Part shown: piece after piece, positions 51,337 to 59,322 of the stretch
Layout of the letters: each line of letters opens with the position of its first letter
Position numbering within the stretch: the first letter of the stretch is position 1
Source of the DNA: Mycetocola_A sp015752285
GTDB lineage: Bacteria > Actinomycetota > Actinomycetes > Actinomycetales > Microbacteriaceae
NCBI RefSeq assembly: GCF_015752285.1
Contig: NZ_JADOUY010000003.1
Location: 62,001-126,000 of the forward strand
Direction: 5' to 3'
DNA length: 64,000 nucleotides
Notes under the pieces: generated by a model
Told to the model about the DNA's origin: nothing
What the model saw: only the letters and a program-made list of their open reading frames with translations
Databases searched by the model: none
Program-made: the position numbers and the translations under genes

Positions 51337-52237
51337 TGCTGTGAAGACCGACCGGAGCGCCACCGCGCGCTCCGGTCGGTTGACCCGACCCTGGGTGCCA
51401 TTCGCGTACCTGGCGCCGGCGCTGTTGCTGTACGGGTTGTTCCTGCTCGTCCCCCTCGGGCGCGCAGCGCAGTTCTCCTTCTTCGAGTGGGACGGGCTTG
51501 GGGCGTCGACTTTCGTCGGCCTGGATAACTACGTCGCGATCGTTCAGGACGAGCAACTGCGCGAAGCGTTCTGGCACGCACTCGTGCTGATCTTCTTCTA
51601 CGCTGTGCTGCCGCTGATCATCGGCCTGGTTCTCGCCGCGATCCTGACCCGAGCAAATGTTCGGGGAATGGGATTCTTCCGCACCATCATCTTCCTGCCA
51701 CAGGTGATTGCGATGGTCGTCGTCGCTGTCATCTGGCGGCAGATCTATGCACCGGATGGCCCGCTCAACGGCCTGCTTCGGCTCGTCGGGCTCGACTCTC
51801 TGACGACCGCCTGGCTGGGGGACTACACGTGGACCCTGCCGGCGGTGGGTCTCATCGGAACATGGGTGTCAACCGGCCTGGTCACCGTCCTCCTGATGGC
51901 TGGCATGGCCAAGGTCCCGCGCGACCTGTATGAGGCGGCACGCCTCGACGGTGCAGGGGCCGTGCGTGAGTTCTTCTCGATCACGCTTCCGTCCGTGCGC
52001 GGCGAGATCACCGTCGCTCTCACGCTCACCATCGTCGCCGCCCTGAAGACCTTCGACCTCGTGTACGTCACGACGCGCGGCGGCCCGGGAACATCGACAA
52101 CCGTCCCCAGCTATGAGGTCTATCGACGTGCGTTCGAGCTTGGCGAGGTCGGCGCCGCAGCCGCCGTCGGAATCGTGCTCACGATCATCGTCTTCAGCAT
52201 CAATGCCGTCGTCAACAGAATCGGAGAGAAAAAGTGA
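51329..52237 (+). CDS. Sugar ABC transporter permease (MalF type)
   Basis: A 302-residue membrane protein with six segments and the EAA loop LYEAARLDGAGAVREFFSITLPSVRGE. ATG 51329 overlaps the lipoprotein stop by 8 nt; ATG 51308 in the same frame is possible but lies deep in the preceding gene. It pairs with the next permease, whose GTG overlaps its own stop by 4 nt. Confidence 0.88.
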   Translation: MSSAVKTDRSATARSGRLTRPWVPFAYLAPALLLYGLFLLVPLGRAAQFSFFEWDGLGASTFVGLDNYVAIVQDEQLREAFWHALVLIFFYAVLPLIIGLVLAAILTRANVRGMGFFRTIIFLPQVIAMVVVAVIWRQIYAPDGPLNGLLRLVGLDSLTTAWLGDYTWTLPAVGLIGTWVSTGLVTVLLMAGMAKVPRDLYEAARLDGAGAVREFFSITLPSVRGEITVALTLTIVAALKTFDLVYVTTRGGPGTSTTVPSYEVYRRAFELGEVGAAAAVGIVLTIIVFSINAVVNRIGEKK

Positions 52238-53052
52238 AGACTTCGGCGCTCGAACGGGGTGCGAACTACGTCATCCTGATCGTCTTCGCTCTGATCGTCC
52301 TCGGCCCCGTCGGTGTGATCTTCACCCTGGCCGTCGGTCCGCAGAGTGCGTCGGTGGCCCGAGAGGGTCGAACTTTTCACTGGGAGAACTTCGTCGAGGC
52401 GTGGGAGGTCGGGCGCTTCAGCCAGTACATGCTCACGTCTGTCACGGTTGCCCTTCTCGTGGTGGTGATTGCCGTGTCGGCGTCGATTCTCGCCGGCTAT
52501 GCGCTTGGCACCATGAATTTCAGAGGATCGACGTTCTTCTTCTACCTGTTCCTCCTCGGCATCATGGTCCCCACCGAGGCATTCATCGTGCCGCTCTACT
52601 TCGACATGCGCAGCATCGGTCTGACGAACACGGTGTGGGGTGTCGCGTTCCCGCAGATCGCGATGTCTATCGCATTCGGCACCTACTGGATGCGAACCTA
52701 CTTCCGATCATCGAGCCGCGCGATGATCGAAGCTGCGCGGTTGGATGGAGCCGGCAGCATGCGTGTGCTCTGGTACATCCTCGTGCCGATCGGTCGGCCA
52801 GCGATCCTCACCCTCGTTCTGCTCACTTTCATGTGGACCTGGAACGAGTTCCTGATCCCTCTGGTCATGTCGCCGAACGGCAGCGTTCGAACGGCGCCGC
52901 TCGGACTCGCGTTCTTCCAGGGCCAATACACCCAGGGAACCGCCTTGCTCGCCGCCGGAGCGATCCTTGTCGCTCTTCCCGTCGTCGTTCTGTACATCTT
53001 TCTGCAACGGCACTTCATCAAGGGGATGCTCGAGGGCGCTGTCCGCGAGTGA
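52234..53052 (+). CDS. Sugar ABC transporter permease (MalG type)
   Basis: A 272-residue membrane protein with six segments and a GTG start within a GTGA overlap. The EAA loop is MIEAARLDGAGSMRVLWYILVPIGRPA. It closes the kinase-lipoprotein-permease operon. As in the other two importers of the window, no ATPase gene is present. Confidence 0.88.
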   Translation: MKTSALERGANYVILIVFALIVLGPVGVIFTLAVGPQSASVAREGRTFHWENFVEAWEVGRFSQYMLTSVTVALLVVVIAVSASILAGYALGTMNFRGSTFFFYLFLLGIMVPTEAFIVPLYFDMRSIGLTNTVWGVAFPQIAMSIAFGTYWMRTYFRSSSRAMIEAARLDGAGSMRVLWYILVPIGRPAILTLVLLTFMWTWNEFLIPLVMSPNGSVRTAPLGLAFFQGQYTQGTALLAAGAILVALPVVVLYIFLQRHFIKGMLEGAVRE

Positions 53053-53093
53053 CCGACGCCATCCCTCGAATGGAACTGCAGCTCTCGGTGTCG

Positions 53094-53438
53094 TCAGCGT
53101 TCGAGCAGTTCGGTGACGTAGCTGTTGAGGCTCTTGCCGTGTCGCAGTGCTTCGGCCGCCCACTTGCGGTGCGTGGCCGCGCTCACTCGGAGGTTGACCC
53201 GGCCGGAGTACGTGCGGTCGGCGAGGGGCTCGGGGATGGTCTCGCCGGATTCGCTCAAGTCGTCGATGACCGAGGTCACAACTGTTTCAAGTCCGCGTAG
53301 AGCATCCATCTGACTGGGAGCGAGCCAGGAATGCGAGGGAAACTCGGCGACAGTTGCGACGAACTCTCCGTCTTCGGCGCTCCACTCGACGGAGTAACGA
53401 TAGTGCTCGACAGCTGGCCGTTCGATTGTGTCGCTCAT
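53094..53438 (-). CDS. HicB-like antitoxin without an adjacent HicA
   Basis: A 114-residue protein. Residues 12-60 are a HicB-type partial RNase H-like fold (YRYSVEWSAEDGEFVATVAEFPSHSWLAPSQMDALRGLETVV). The C-terminal 40 residues form a ribbon-helix-helix or short HTH (SGRVNLRVSAATHRKWAAEALRHGKSLNSYVTELLER). GGGAGGAACTC precedes the ATG. No HicA toxin frame is visible on either side. A perfect 24-bp palindrome lies about 40 nt upstream and is a natural self-operator. Confidence 0.82.
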   Translation of the reverse strand: MSDTIERPAVEHYRYSVEWSAEDGEFVATVAEFPSHSWLAPSQMDALRGLETVVTSVIDDLSESGETIPEPLADRTYSGRVNLRVSAATHRKWAAEALRHGKSLNSYVTELLER

Positions 53439-53478
53439 TGAGAGTTCCTCCCTCTCTTTGTCGATGGATGCCATGCTC

Positions 53479-53502
53479 AGTGGTGCCATATATGGCACCA
53501 CT
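53479..53502. promoter_or_regulatory. Perfect 24-bp palindrome upstream of HicB-like gene
   Basis: The sequence AGTGGTGCCATA is followed directly by its reverse complement, with no spacer. The centre CATATATG also offers a -10-like TATA on the minus strand. Its distance from the HicB-like start is right for an operator overlapping the promoter, consistent with autorepression by an RHH-type antitoxin. Confidence 0.7.
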
Positions 53503-53520
53503 AGACAATGGGTGCGACGC

Positions 53521-53571
53521 GCGAGCATGGCGGCATCCGTCGCGCTGATGGCGGGGGCGCTCGCCGTCTGA
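53521..53571 (+). pseudogene. C-terminal remnant of a duplicated membrane-protein gene
   Basis: These 51 bases encode ASMAASVALMAGALAV and a stop, and match 46569-46619 (the end of the membrane protein at 46089) at 48 of 51 positions. No start or upstream homology is present. It is a fragment of a second copy of that gene, left beside the HicB-like locus. Confidence 0.7.
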
Positions 53572-53594
53572 GCCGACGGCATCCCGAGACCGAG

Positions 53595-54539
53595 CTAGGC
53601 GGCCGCGTGCGTTCCTCCGCGAGCGGAGTGCAGCGTTTGAAGCGACTCGATGTGCGCGAAATGCCCGGCGTTCGGTGACACTTGCTGCGAGGCGTGCGGG
53701 ATCGCCGACTGAAACCATGCGTCATCCGCCGAACTGACGAAAACATCGTGGTCACCGCGCACGAGGGCGACGGGGCACCGGATGCTCGCCCACTGGACTT
53801 CGTCGTAGCGGGCAGCCGCGGCGGCCCCTCGAGCGAACGACGTCGGGCGGATCTCTGCCGCGAGCGAATCGATCACTGAGCTGTCGAGGCTGCCCCGGTG
53901 AGCAAACAGCGGATCGCTGAGCAGCCCCAACAGGCGCAGGCGGTGCAGGGCGCGAACGAGTGCGGTGCCTCCCGCGCCCAGTGCGCTCAGCAAGCGCATT
54001 GCTCCGAGCATCCCGGCCAGCGCGGGCAGAACGGCGAAGTTCCGAATCGGATGCCGCAGCACCGACAGCGCGCCTGGTCCCGTTGCCGAGATCGCGGTGA
54101 CGCTCGTGGTGCGCTCCGGGTGTCTGGCCGCGATCGTGAGCCCGAGGTGTCCGCCCAGCGAATGGCCGAAAATGTGCCACCGTGCGTAGCCGAGCGTTCT
54201 GGTGACGTGGGCCACGGCATCCGCAAGGTCCTCCACGGTTGCGTCAGCCGAAATGCTCCCGCTCTCTCCCCAACCGGGCAGGTCGAGGGCGACGATATTC
54301 TGCAATGGACTGCCGGCCTTCTGGGAGGCACGAATGAGGGGAAGCCAGGTCGTCCACGAGCCGGCGGCGCCGTGGAGAAGCAAGGTGGCAGCATCGGAGA
54401 GTGCCGCAGCATTCGGGTCGACGTGCGCCACGACATCGCCCAGCGCTGTGGAGACAACGACGCGCCTGATCCCGGCAGTCGCGCGGTCGAACGGGGTATC
54501 GGCGTTGTACCGGGTGCTGGAAGCAGGTGTGGTGTTCAC
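53595..54539 (-). CDS. Alpha/beta-fold hydrolase
   Basis: A 314-residue hydrolase. It has the oxyanion strand ATLLLHGAAGSWTTWLPL, the cap-adjacent ALDLPGWGESG, the nucleophile elbow GHSLGGHLGL, an acid in LVRGDHDVFVSSADDAWF and the catalytic histidine in NAGHFAHIES. The start is a GTG. The substrate could be an ester, lactone or epoxide; nothing in the sequence decides this. It diverges from the epimerase gene. Confidence 0.83.
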   Translation of the reverse strand: MNTTPASSTRYNADTPFDRATAGIRRVVVSTALGDVVAHVDPNAAALSDAATLLLHGAAGSWTTWLPLIRASQKAGSPLQNIVALDLPGWGESGSISADATVEDLADAVAHVTRTLGYARWHIFGHSLGGHLGLTIAARHPERTTSVTAISATGPGALSVLRHPIRNFAVLPALAGMLGAMRLLSALGAGGTALVRALHRLRLLGLLSDPLFAHRGSLDSSVIDSLAAEIRPTSFARGAAAAARYDEVQWASIRCPVALVRGDHDVFVSSADDAWFQSAIPHASQQVSPNAGHFAHIESLQTLHSARGGTHAAA

Positions 54540-54629
54540 CTGAGTATTTCGGAGCCACGCCTCAGGGCGCTTGGGTGCCTACCGGCGGCGCGGGACGAAC
54601 CACACCCCAACACCCGGCAGAATGAACGC

Positions 54630-55553
54630 ATGACCACCCCACTCTCCGGAACGCAGTTCGAGCTCACCAGCGGCGACTACACCGCCACCATCGCCAGCGT
54701 CGGCGCCTCACTGCGCTCGCTGCAGCACGACGGCCGCGACCTCGTCGTGCCGTACGACGCCGATGAGGTGCGGCCGGCGTTCCGCGGCGCCATTCTCGCG
54801 CCTTGGCCGAACCGCGTCGTCGACGGCCTCTACAGCTTCGATGGCACCGACTTCGAGCTCTCGCTCACCGAGCCGAAGCGCCACCACGCGCTGCACGGGC
54901 TCGTGGCCTGGCACGACTTCATCGCTCTCGACGAGGCGCCCGACCGCGTCATGCTCGCCACCACGGTCGAGGCCGAGACCGGGTACCCGTTCCGCATCCA
55001 GGTGCGCGTCGAGTTCCTGCTCGACGCCGACGGCCTCCACACCACCGTCGCCGCCCGCAACACCGGCAACGCCCCAGCACCGTTCGGCACCGGCCCGCAC
55101 CCGTACCTCGTCGCCGGTGAGGGAACCGTCGACGACTGGACCCTCCTCCTCCCCGCCGAGCAGGTGCTCACCGTCACCGAGGACCGCCTGATCCCGATCG
55201 GGAAAGCGGATGTCGCCACCGAGTCAGGCGGAATCTTCGACTTCCGCACCCCCCGGGTTCTCGGCGACACCTTCATCGACCACGCCTTCACTGGCCTGGT
55301 CCGTGACGCGAACGGGACTGCCGAGGTGCAGGTCACGGCGGCATCCGGAACCGGTGTTCGCATGCGCTGGGACTCTTCCTGCAAGTGGATGCAGGTGCAC
55401 ACCGCCGACCAGGTCGCACCGCTGCCGAACCGCATCGGCCTCGCCGTCGAACCGATGACCTGCCCACCGGATGCCTTCAACTCGGGCGAGGACCTGCTCG
55501 TCCTGCAGCCGGGTGGGGTCACTTTTGCGTCGTGGAGTATCGCGGCGCTGTAG
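54630..55553 (+). CDS. Aldose 1-epimerase family protein
   Basis: A 307-residue galactose-mutarotase-fold protein, which interconverts sugar anomers. Recognisable pieces are VPYDADEVRPAFRGAILAPWPNRVVDGLYSFDG, the catalytic-histidine segment RHHALHGLVAWHDF, GTGPHPYLVAG with the second histidine, and the C-terminal VEPMTCPPDAFNSGEDLLVLQPG containing the catalytic glutamate. ATG 54630 is chosen as the only frame consistent with the family's N-terminus. It precedes the arabinoside operon by 420 nt. Confidence 0.88.
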   Translation: MTTPLSGTQFELTSGDYTATIASVGASLRSLQHDGRDLVVPYDADEVRPAFRGAILAPWPNRVVDGLYSFDGTDFELSLTEPKRHHALHGLVAWHDFIALDEAPDRVMLATTVEAETGYPFRIQVRVEFLLDADGLHTTVAARNTGNAPAPFGTGPHPYLVAGEGTVDDWTLLLPAEQVLTVTEDRLIPIGKADVATESGGIFDFRTPRVLGDTFIDHAFTGLVRDANGTAEVQVTAASGTGVRMRWDSSCKWMQVHTADQVAPLPNRIGLAVEPMTCPPDAFNSGEDLLVLQPGGVTFASWSIAAL

Positions 55554-55602
55554 GTCTCGCGTTCGCGCGTGCTGATGTCGACGCGACGTCATCAGTTTCG
55601 GA

Positions 55603-55650
55603 CGAGGGCATCCGGTGCGCTGGGTGTTTCGTCCGGAACGGATGCCCTCG
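55603..55650. repeat. Dispersed inverted repeat, family B, copy 1
   Basis: Perfect 12-bp arms CGAGGGCATCCG (55603-55614) and complement (55639-55650) enclose 24 nt. The right part, GTCCGGAACGGATGCCCTCG, matches 63526-63545 in 19 of 20 bases. The two copies lie in different gaps. A further 8-bp inverted repeat (ATGCTCCG, 55658-55665 and 55682-55689) follows. The element lies in the 420-nt gap upstream of the arabinoside importer, which holds no gene. Confidence 0.65.
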
Positions 55651-55715
55651 CAAACGAATGCTCCGGCCTTGCGACTCGCGGCGGAGCATCCGTCCCAGGC
55701 GGTCGCGACGGCATC

Positions 55716-55779
55716 CGTGCTGCAGGTACTTGTCGATGCTGCAGTTGCAACTGCCGCATCGACACAAGACTGCAGCACG
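55716..55779. repeat. Long TTGCAA-centred palindrome, family A, copy 1
   Basis: A 64-bp imperfect palindrome starting CGTGCTGCAG and ending CTGCAGCACG, centred on TTGCAA at 55745-55750. The inner arms TCGATGCNGCAG pair almost perfectly. It shares centre and arm sequence with the elements at 60912-60971 and 62097-62154. It lies about 200 nt upstream of the arabinoside-importer lipoprotein gene. Confidence 0.7.
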
Positions 55780-55855
55780 GGCCGCGCGCGAAATTAGCGG
55801 TAGACAAAACAAATTATTCGGATTACGCTGAGCCTGCATTTATTTTGCGGAAACC

Positions 55856-55869
55856 TTTCAACGTTGTAA
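55856..55869. promoter_or_regulatory. LacI-type operator candidate upstream of arabinoside operon
   Basis: TTTCAACGTTGTAA is a palindrome with one mismatched pair, centred on CG, the usual form of LacI/GalR operators. It follows an AT-rich stretch (55800-55850) likely to contain the promoter and lies about 105 nt before the lipoprotein start. The LacI protein at 60995-62020 is the probable ligand. Confidence 0.5.
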
Positions 55870-55973
55870 ACGCGGGAAGTTCGCGGGATACGTGCGTTTT
55901 CTCTCGCAGCAACAGCGGCACCCCCGTGCCGCCGACAACGGTGTCTTTGCACCGCGAAAGGACCAGCAATCAC

Positions 55974-57344
55974 ATGACCAGAAAAAGAGTCCTGCTTGCA
56001 GCAGGCATGACCACGGCACTGGCCGCCGCACTTGTCGGCTGCTCGGCCGGTAACGGCGGCAGCGGGAGCGGTGGAAGCGGCTCCGGCGCCAGCAAAACCA
56101 ATTGCACCAACGAGATCAAGGTGAAAGACGTCCCTGTCGTCACGTACTGGGGATGGCTCCCAGACACCGCAGAGACCGTCGACCACTTCAACGAGTCCAA
56201 CGACGACGTGCAGGTCTGCTGGTCGAACGCCGGCCAGGGTGGCGACGCGTACACCAAGCTCTCCACGTCGCTTCAGTCGAAGTCGGGCGCACCTGACATC
56301 GTGCAGGTCGAGTACGACTGGCTGAACAGCTTCCTCATCCAGGGCGGACTCGTCGACATGACCGAGTACGGCATCGATGAGTACACAGGCAATTTCACCG
56401 AGGGCGCCTTGCGCGATGTCTCGAGCGGCGACGGCGTCTACGCTGTTCCGGTCGACCTCGGACCGGTCGGCATGTGGTACCGCGCCGACATCTTCGAGGA
56501 GTACGGCATCGCCATCCCGACGACGTGGGACGAGTACGCGGCAGCGGCCGAAGCACTCGACGCGGCGACCGGTGGAGACGTCAAGATCGGCAACTTCGCA
56601 CCGAACGGTGCCGGTCAGCACACCGCCTTCCTCGACCAGGCCGGCGCTGTGCCGTTCGAATTCGACAACAGCAACCCGACCGAGATCACCATCAACCACA
56701 ACGATGACGCGAGCAAGAAGGTCTACGAGTACTGGCTCGACCTCGTCGACCGCGGCCTCGTCGGCACCGACCAGGCATGGACTCCTGAGTTCACCACCGC
56801 ACTCGGCGCGGGCTCGTACGCCACCGCGGTGTACCCGGTCTGGTACAGCGTGCACATCTCCGCGTTCGAGAACCCTGAAGAGGGTGCCGTCTGGCGCGCA
56901 GCCCCGATCCCGCAGTGGGATGCCGCGAACCCCAAGCAGGTGAACTGGGGTGGGAGCACCCTGGCCGTCACCACGCAGGCCACCGAGCCGGAACTCGCGA
57001 CGAAGGTTGCCGCTGAGCTCTACGCGAACGAAGACCGTCAGAAGCTCGGCGTCGAGGTCGGTGGACTGTTCCTCGCCTACCCGGAGATGATCGAGTCCGA
57101 CTACTTCCTCGACCAGGAGTACGAGTTCTTCGGTAACCAGCAGATCAACAAGGAGATCTTCGCCCAGGCAGCCCTGGATTACGAAGGTGTGCAGTTCTCG
57201 CCGTTCTCGCAGTTCTATTACGACGAGTCGCAGCGTCTGCTCTCCGATGCGATTGCGGGCAACCTGACGGGCTCTGAAGCGGCAGATGCGCTTCAGGAGT
57301 CGTTGGAGACCTACGCCACCGAACAGGGTTTCACCCTGAATTGA
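55974..57344 (+). CDS. ABC transporter solute-binding lipoprotein (arabinoside cluster)
   Basis: A 456-residue extracellular binding protein. The signal peptide MTRKRVLLAAGMTTALAAALVGCSAG has the lipobox LVGC. A Gly/Ser linker (GNGGSGSGGSGSGASKTN) tethers the binding domain, which begins DVPVVTYWGWLPDTAETVDHFNESNDDVQVCWSNAGQGGDAYTKLSTSLQ. AAAGGACC precedes the ATG. A strong hairpin after the gene probably raises its level over the permeases. The GH51 enzyme downstream points to arabinose-containing oligosaccharides as ligands. Confidence 0.9.
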   Translation: MTRKRVLLAAGMTTALAAALVGCSAGNGGSGSGGSGSGASKTNCTNEIKVKDVPVVTYWGWLPDTAETVDHFNESNDDVQVCWSNAGQGGDAYTKLSTSLQSKSGAPDIVQVEYDWLNSFLIQGGLVDMTEYGIDEYTGNFTEGALRDVSSGDGVYAVPVDLGPVGMWYRADIFEEYGIAIPTTWDEYAAAAEALDAATGGDVKIGNFAPNGAGQHTAFLDQAGAVPFEFDNSNPTEITINHNDDASKKVYEYWLDLVDRGLVGTDQAWTPEFTTALGAGSYATAVYPVWYSVHISAFENPEEGAVWRAAPIPQWDAANPKQVNWGGSTLAVTTQATEPELATKVAAELYANEDRQKLGVEVGGLFLAYPEMIESDYFLDQEYEFFGNQQINKEIFAQAALDYEGVQFSPFSQFYYDESQRLLSDAIAGNLTGSEAADALQESLETYATEQGFTLN

Positions 57345-57353
57345 GTCAGGTCC

Positions 57354-57388
57354 TGTGCGGGCGGGGTTTCACGCCCCGCCCGCACAGC
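57354..57388 (+). terminator. Intercistronic hairpin with T-run
   Basis: A 14-bp GC-rich stem (CTGTGCGGGCGGGG and complement) with a 7-nt loop is followed by CCTCCTTTTTG. It lies 10 nt after the lipoprotein stop and 30 nt before the permease start. It has the form of a leaky rho-independent terminator, usual where binding proteins are made in excess over membrane subunits. Confidence 0.75.
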
Positions 57389-57417
57389 CTCCTTTTTGCG
57401 TCCCAAGGAAGTGACAC

Positions 57418-58359
57418 ATGTCAACAGCCACCGAGCTCCAGCAGCCAGCACGACCACCGGCCGAGCGGAAGCGGGGAGCCAGCCTCGAACGTAAACACGC
57501 TCGATTCGGCTGGGTCTTTCTCGCCCCATTCGCCGTCGTGTTCCTCGTCTTTCTCGTCCTGCCGCTGGCATACGCGTTCTGGATGAGCCTTCACACCAAT
57601 ACCCTCGCCGGCGGCGAGCAATTCTCCGGACTGGCCAACTACGTCAGGGCGTTCAGCGACGAACGTTTCATGACCGGGCTCGGCCGCGTGGCCATGTTCG
57701 CGATCATCTTCGTTCCCGTGCAGATCGGGCTCGCGCTGATCTTCGCGCTCATCCTCGACGACGTGCGCACCAGGCTGTCGAAGTTCACGCGTCTCCTCAT
57801 CTTCGCGCCGTATGCCATCCCCGGCGTGATCGGGGCCCTCATGTGGGGTTTCCTCTACAGCCCGTCCTTCGGCCCTGCGACGACGATCTTCGACTTCTTC
57901 GGTCTCAACGCCCCCGACATGCTCAGCCCCGACTCGATCTTCTGGTCGCTGACGAACATCGTCACCTGGCAGTGGACGGGCTACTACATGATCATCATCT
58001 ACGCGTCGCTGCAGTCGATCGACCCGTCGATCTACGAAGCCGCGCGCATCGACGGCGCAACGAAGTGGCAGACCGCGATGCAGATCAAGGTGCCGATCGT
58101 GACATCCTCACTGGTTCTCACGATCGTGTTCTCGCTGATCGGCACCCTGCAGTTCTTCACCGAACCGCAAGTGCTCGCGCCGCTCGCCGGCAATGCGATC
58201 GACGCCGCGTACACACCGAACCTGTACGCATACAACCTGGCGTTCTCGTACCAGCAGTTCAACTACGCGTCTGCGATCTCCTTCGCGCTCGGACTGATGG
58301 TCTTCCTTGCCTCCATCATTTTCCTCATCGCAACTCGTAAGAAGAGCGGACTCCGCTGA
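57418..58359 (+). CDS. Sugar ABC transporter permease (MalF type)
   Basis: A 313-residue membrane protein with a basic cytoplasmic N-terminus, six membrane segments and the EAA loop IYEAARIDGATKWQTAMQIKVPIVTSS. CCCAAGGAAGTGACAC precedes the ATG. Its stop overlaps the next permease start by one base. It is a component of the arabinoside importer. Confidence 0.88.
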   Translation: MSTATELQQPARPPAERKRGASLERKHARFGWVFLAPFAVVFLVFLVLPLAYAFWMSLHTNTLAGGEQFSGLANYVRAFSDERFMTGLGRVAMFAIIFVPVQIGLALIFALILDDVRTRLSKFTRLLIFAPYAIPGVIGALMWGFLYSPSFGPATTIFDFFGLNAPDMLSPDSIFWSLTNIVTWQWTGYYMIIIYASLQSIDPSIYEAARIDGATKWQTAMQIKVPIVTSSLVLTIVFSLIGTLQFFTEPQVLAPLAGNAIDAAYTPNLYAYNLAFSYQQFNYASAISFALGLMVFLASIIFLIATRKKSGLR

Positions 58360-59288
58360 TGGCTACTTCACCCGCACCCCTCGTCGACGACTCCATCACG
58401 GCCTCCGGTCCGCGCAAGAAACGCGCGGGCTCCCGGCCGAAGGGTCAGAAATCCGTCGGCCTGCACATCCTGCTCGCGATCGCGTCCCTCTACTTCCTGC
58501 TTCCGGTGTGGTGGCTCATCGTCGCCGGAACCAAGACGACACAGGGGCTCTTCTCGGGAACCGGCGGACCGCTGTGGTTCGACAAGGATTTCGCCCTGTT
58601 CGACAACATCTCGCAACTGATGACGTACAACAACGGCATCTACGTGCAGTGGCTCGGCAACTCGTTCCTCTACGCCATCGCCGGCGGGGTCGGAGCCACG
58701 GTCCTCGCGGTCCTGGCCGGTTACGCGTTCGCGAAGTACCGCTTCCGCGGCCGCACCGTGAGCTTCATGGTGCTACTGGCATCCGTCATGGTTCCTGCGA
58801 CCGCACTCGTCATCCCGACCTACGTGCTCTTCAACAACCTCGGCCTGACAAACACGATCTGGGCCGTGATCCTCCCGTCGTTGCTGAGCCCGTTCGGTGT
58901 CTACCTGATGCGTGTCTACATTCAGGATGCCATTCCCGACGAGCTGCTCGACGCCGCCCGTGTAGACGGTTCCGGCGAGATCCGCACCTTTGCCACGATC
59001 GCGTTGCCGCTGATGCGGCCGGCCGTCGTGACGGTGCTGCTGCTCTCGGTCGTCGGCGGCTGGAACAACTACTTCCTGCCGCTCGCGATGATCTCGGACC
59101 AGACCCTGCTGCCCGTCACCGTCGGTCTCAACACCTGGCAGGTCCAGTCGAACTCCGCGACGGCGAACCAGATCGTCTGGAACCTCGTGACCAGCGGGTC
59201 GCTGATCTCGATCATCCCGCTCATCATCGCCTTCCTTCTGCTGCAGAAGTACTGGCAGGGCGGGTTGTCGCTCGGCAGCCTCAAGTAG
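58359..59288 (+). CDS. Sugar ABC transporter permease (MalG type)
   Basis: A 309-residue membrane protein with a basic N-terminal tail (PRKKRAGSRPKGQK), six membrane segments and the EAA loop LLDAARVDGSGEIRTFATIALPLMRPA. It is followed 34 nt later by the arabinofuranosidase gene, which shares its operon. Confidence 0.88.
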   Translation: MATSPAPLVDDSITASGPRKKRAGSRPKGQKSVGLHILLAIASLYFLLPVWWLIVAGTKTTQGLFSGTGGPLWFDKDFALFDNISQLMTYNNGIYVQWLGNSFLYAIAGGVGATVLAVLAGYAFAKYRFRGRTVSFMVLLASVMVPATALVIPTYVLFNNLGLTNTIWAVILPSLLSPFGVYLMRVYIQDAIPDELLDAARVDGSGEIRTFATIALPLMRPAVVTVLLLSVVGGWNNYFLPLAMISDQTLLPVTVGLNTWQVQSNSATANQIVWNLVTSGSLISIIPLIIAFLLLQKYWQGGLSLGSLK

Positions 59289-59322
59289 TCGGCGCTCTCT
59301 GACCTCTTTGTTAAGGAGAAGT

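Noticed and set aside
53094..53582. A longer HicB-like protein starting at 53582
   Set aside because: The extra 48 residues cross the 24-bp palindrome and the gene-end remnant, and GGGAGG stands before ATG 53438.
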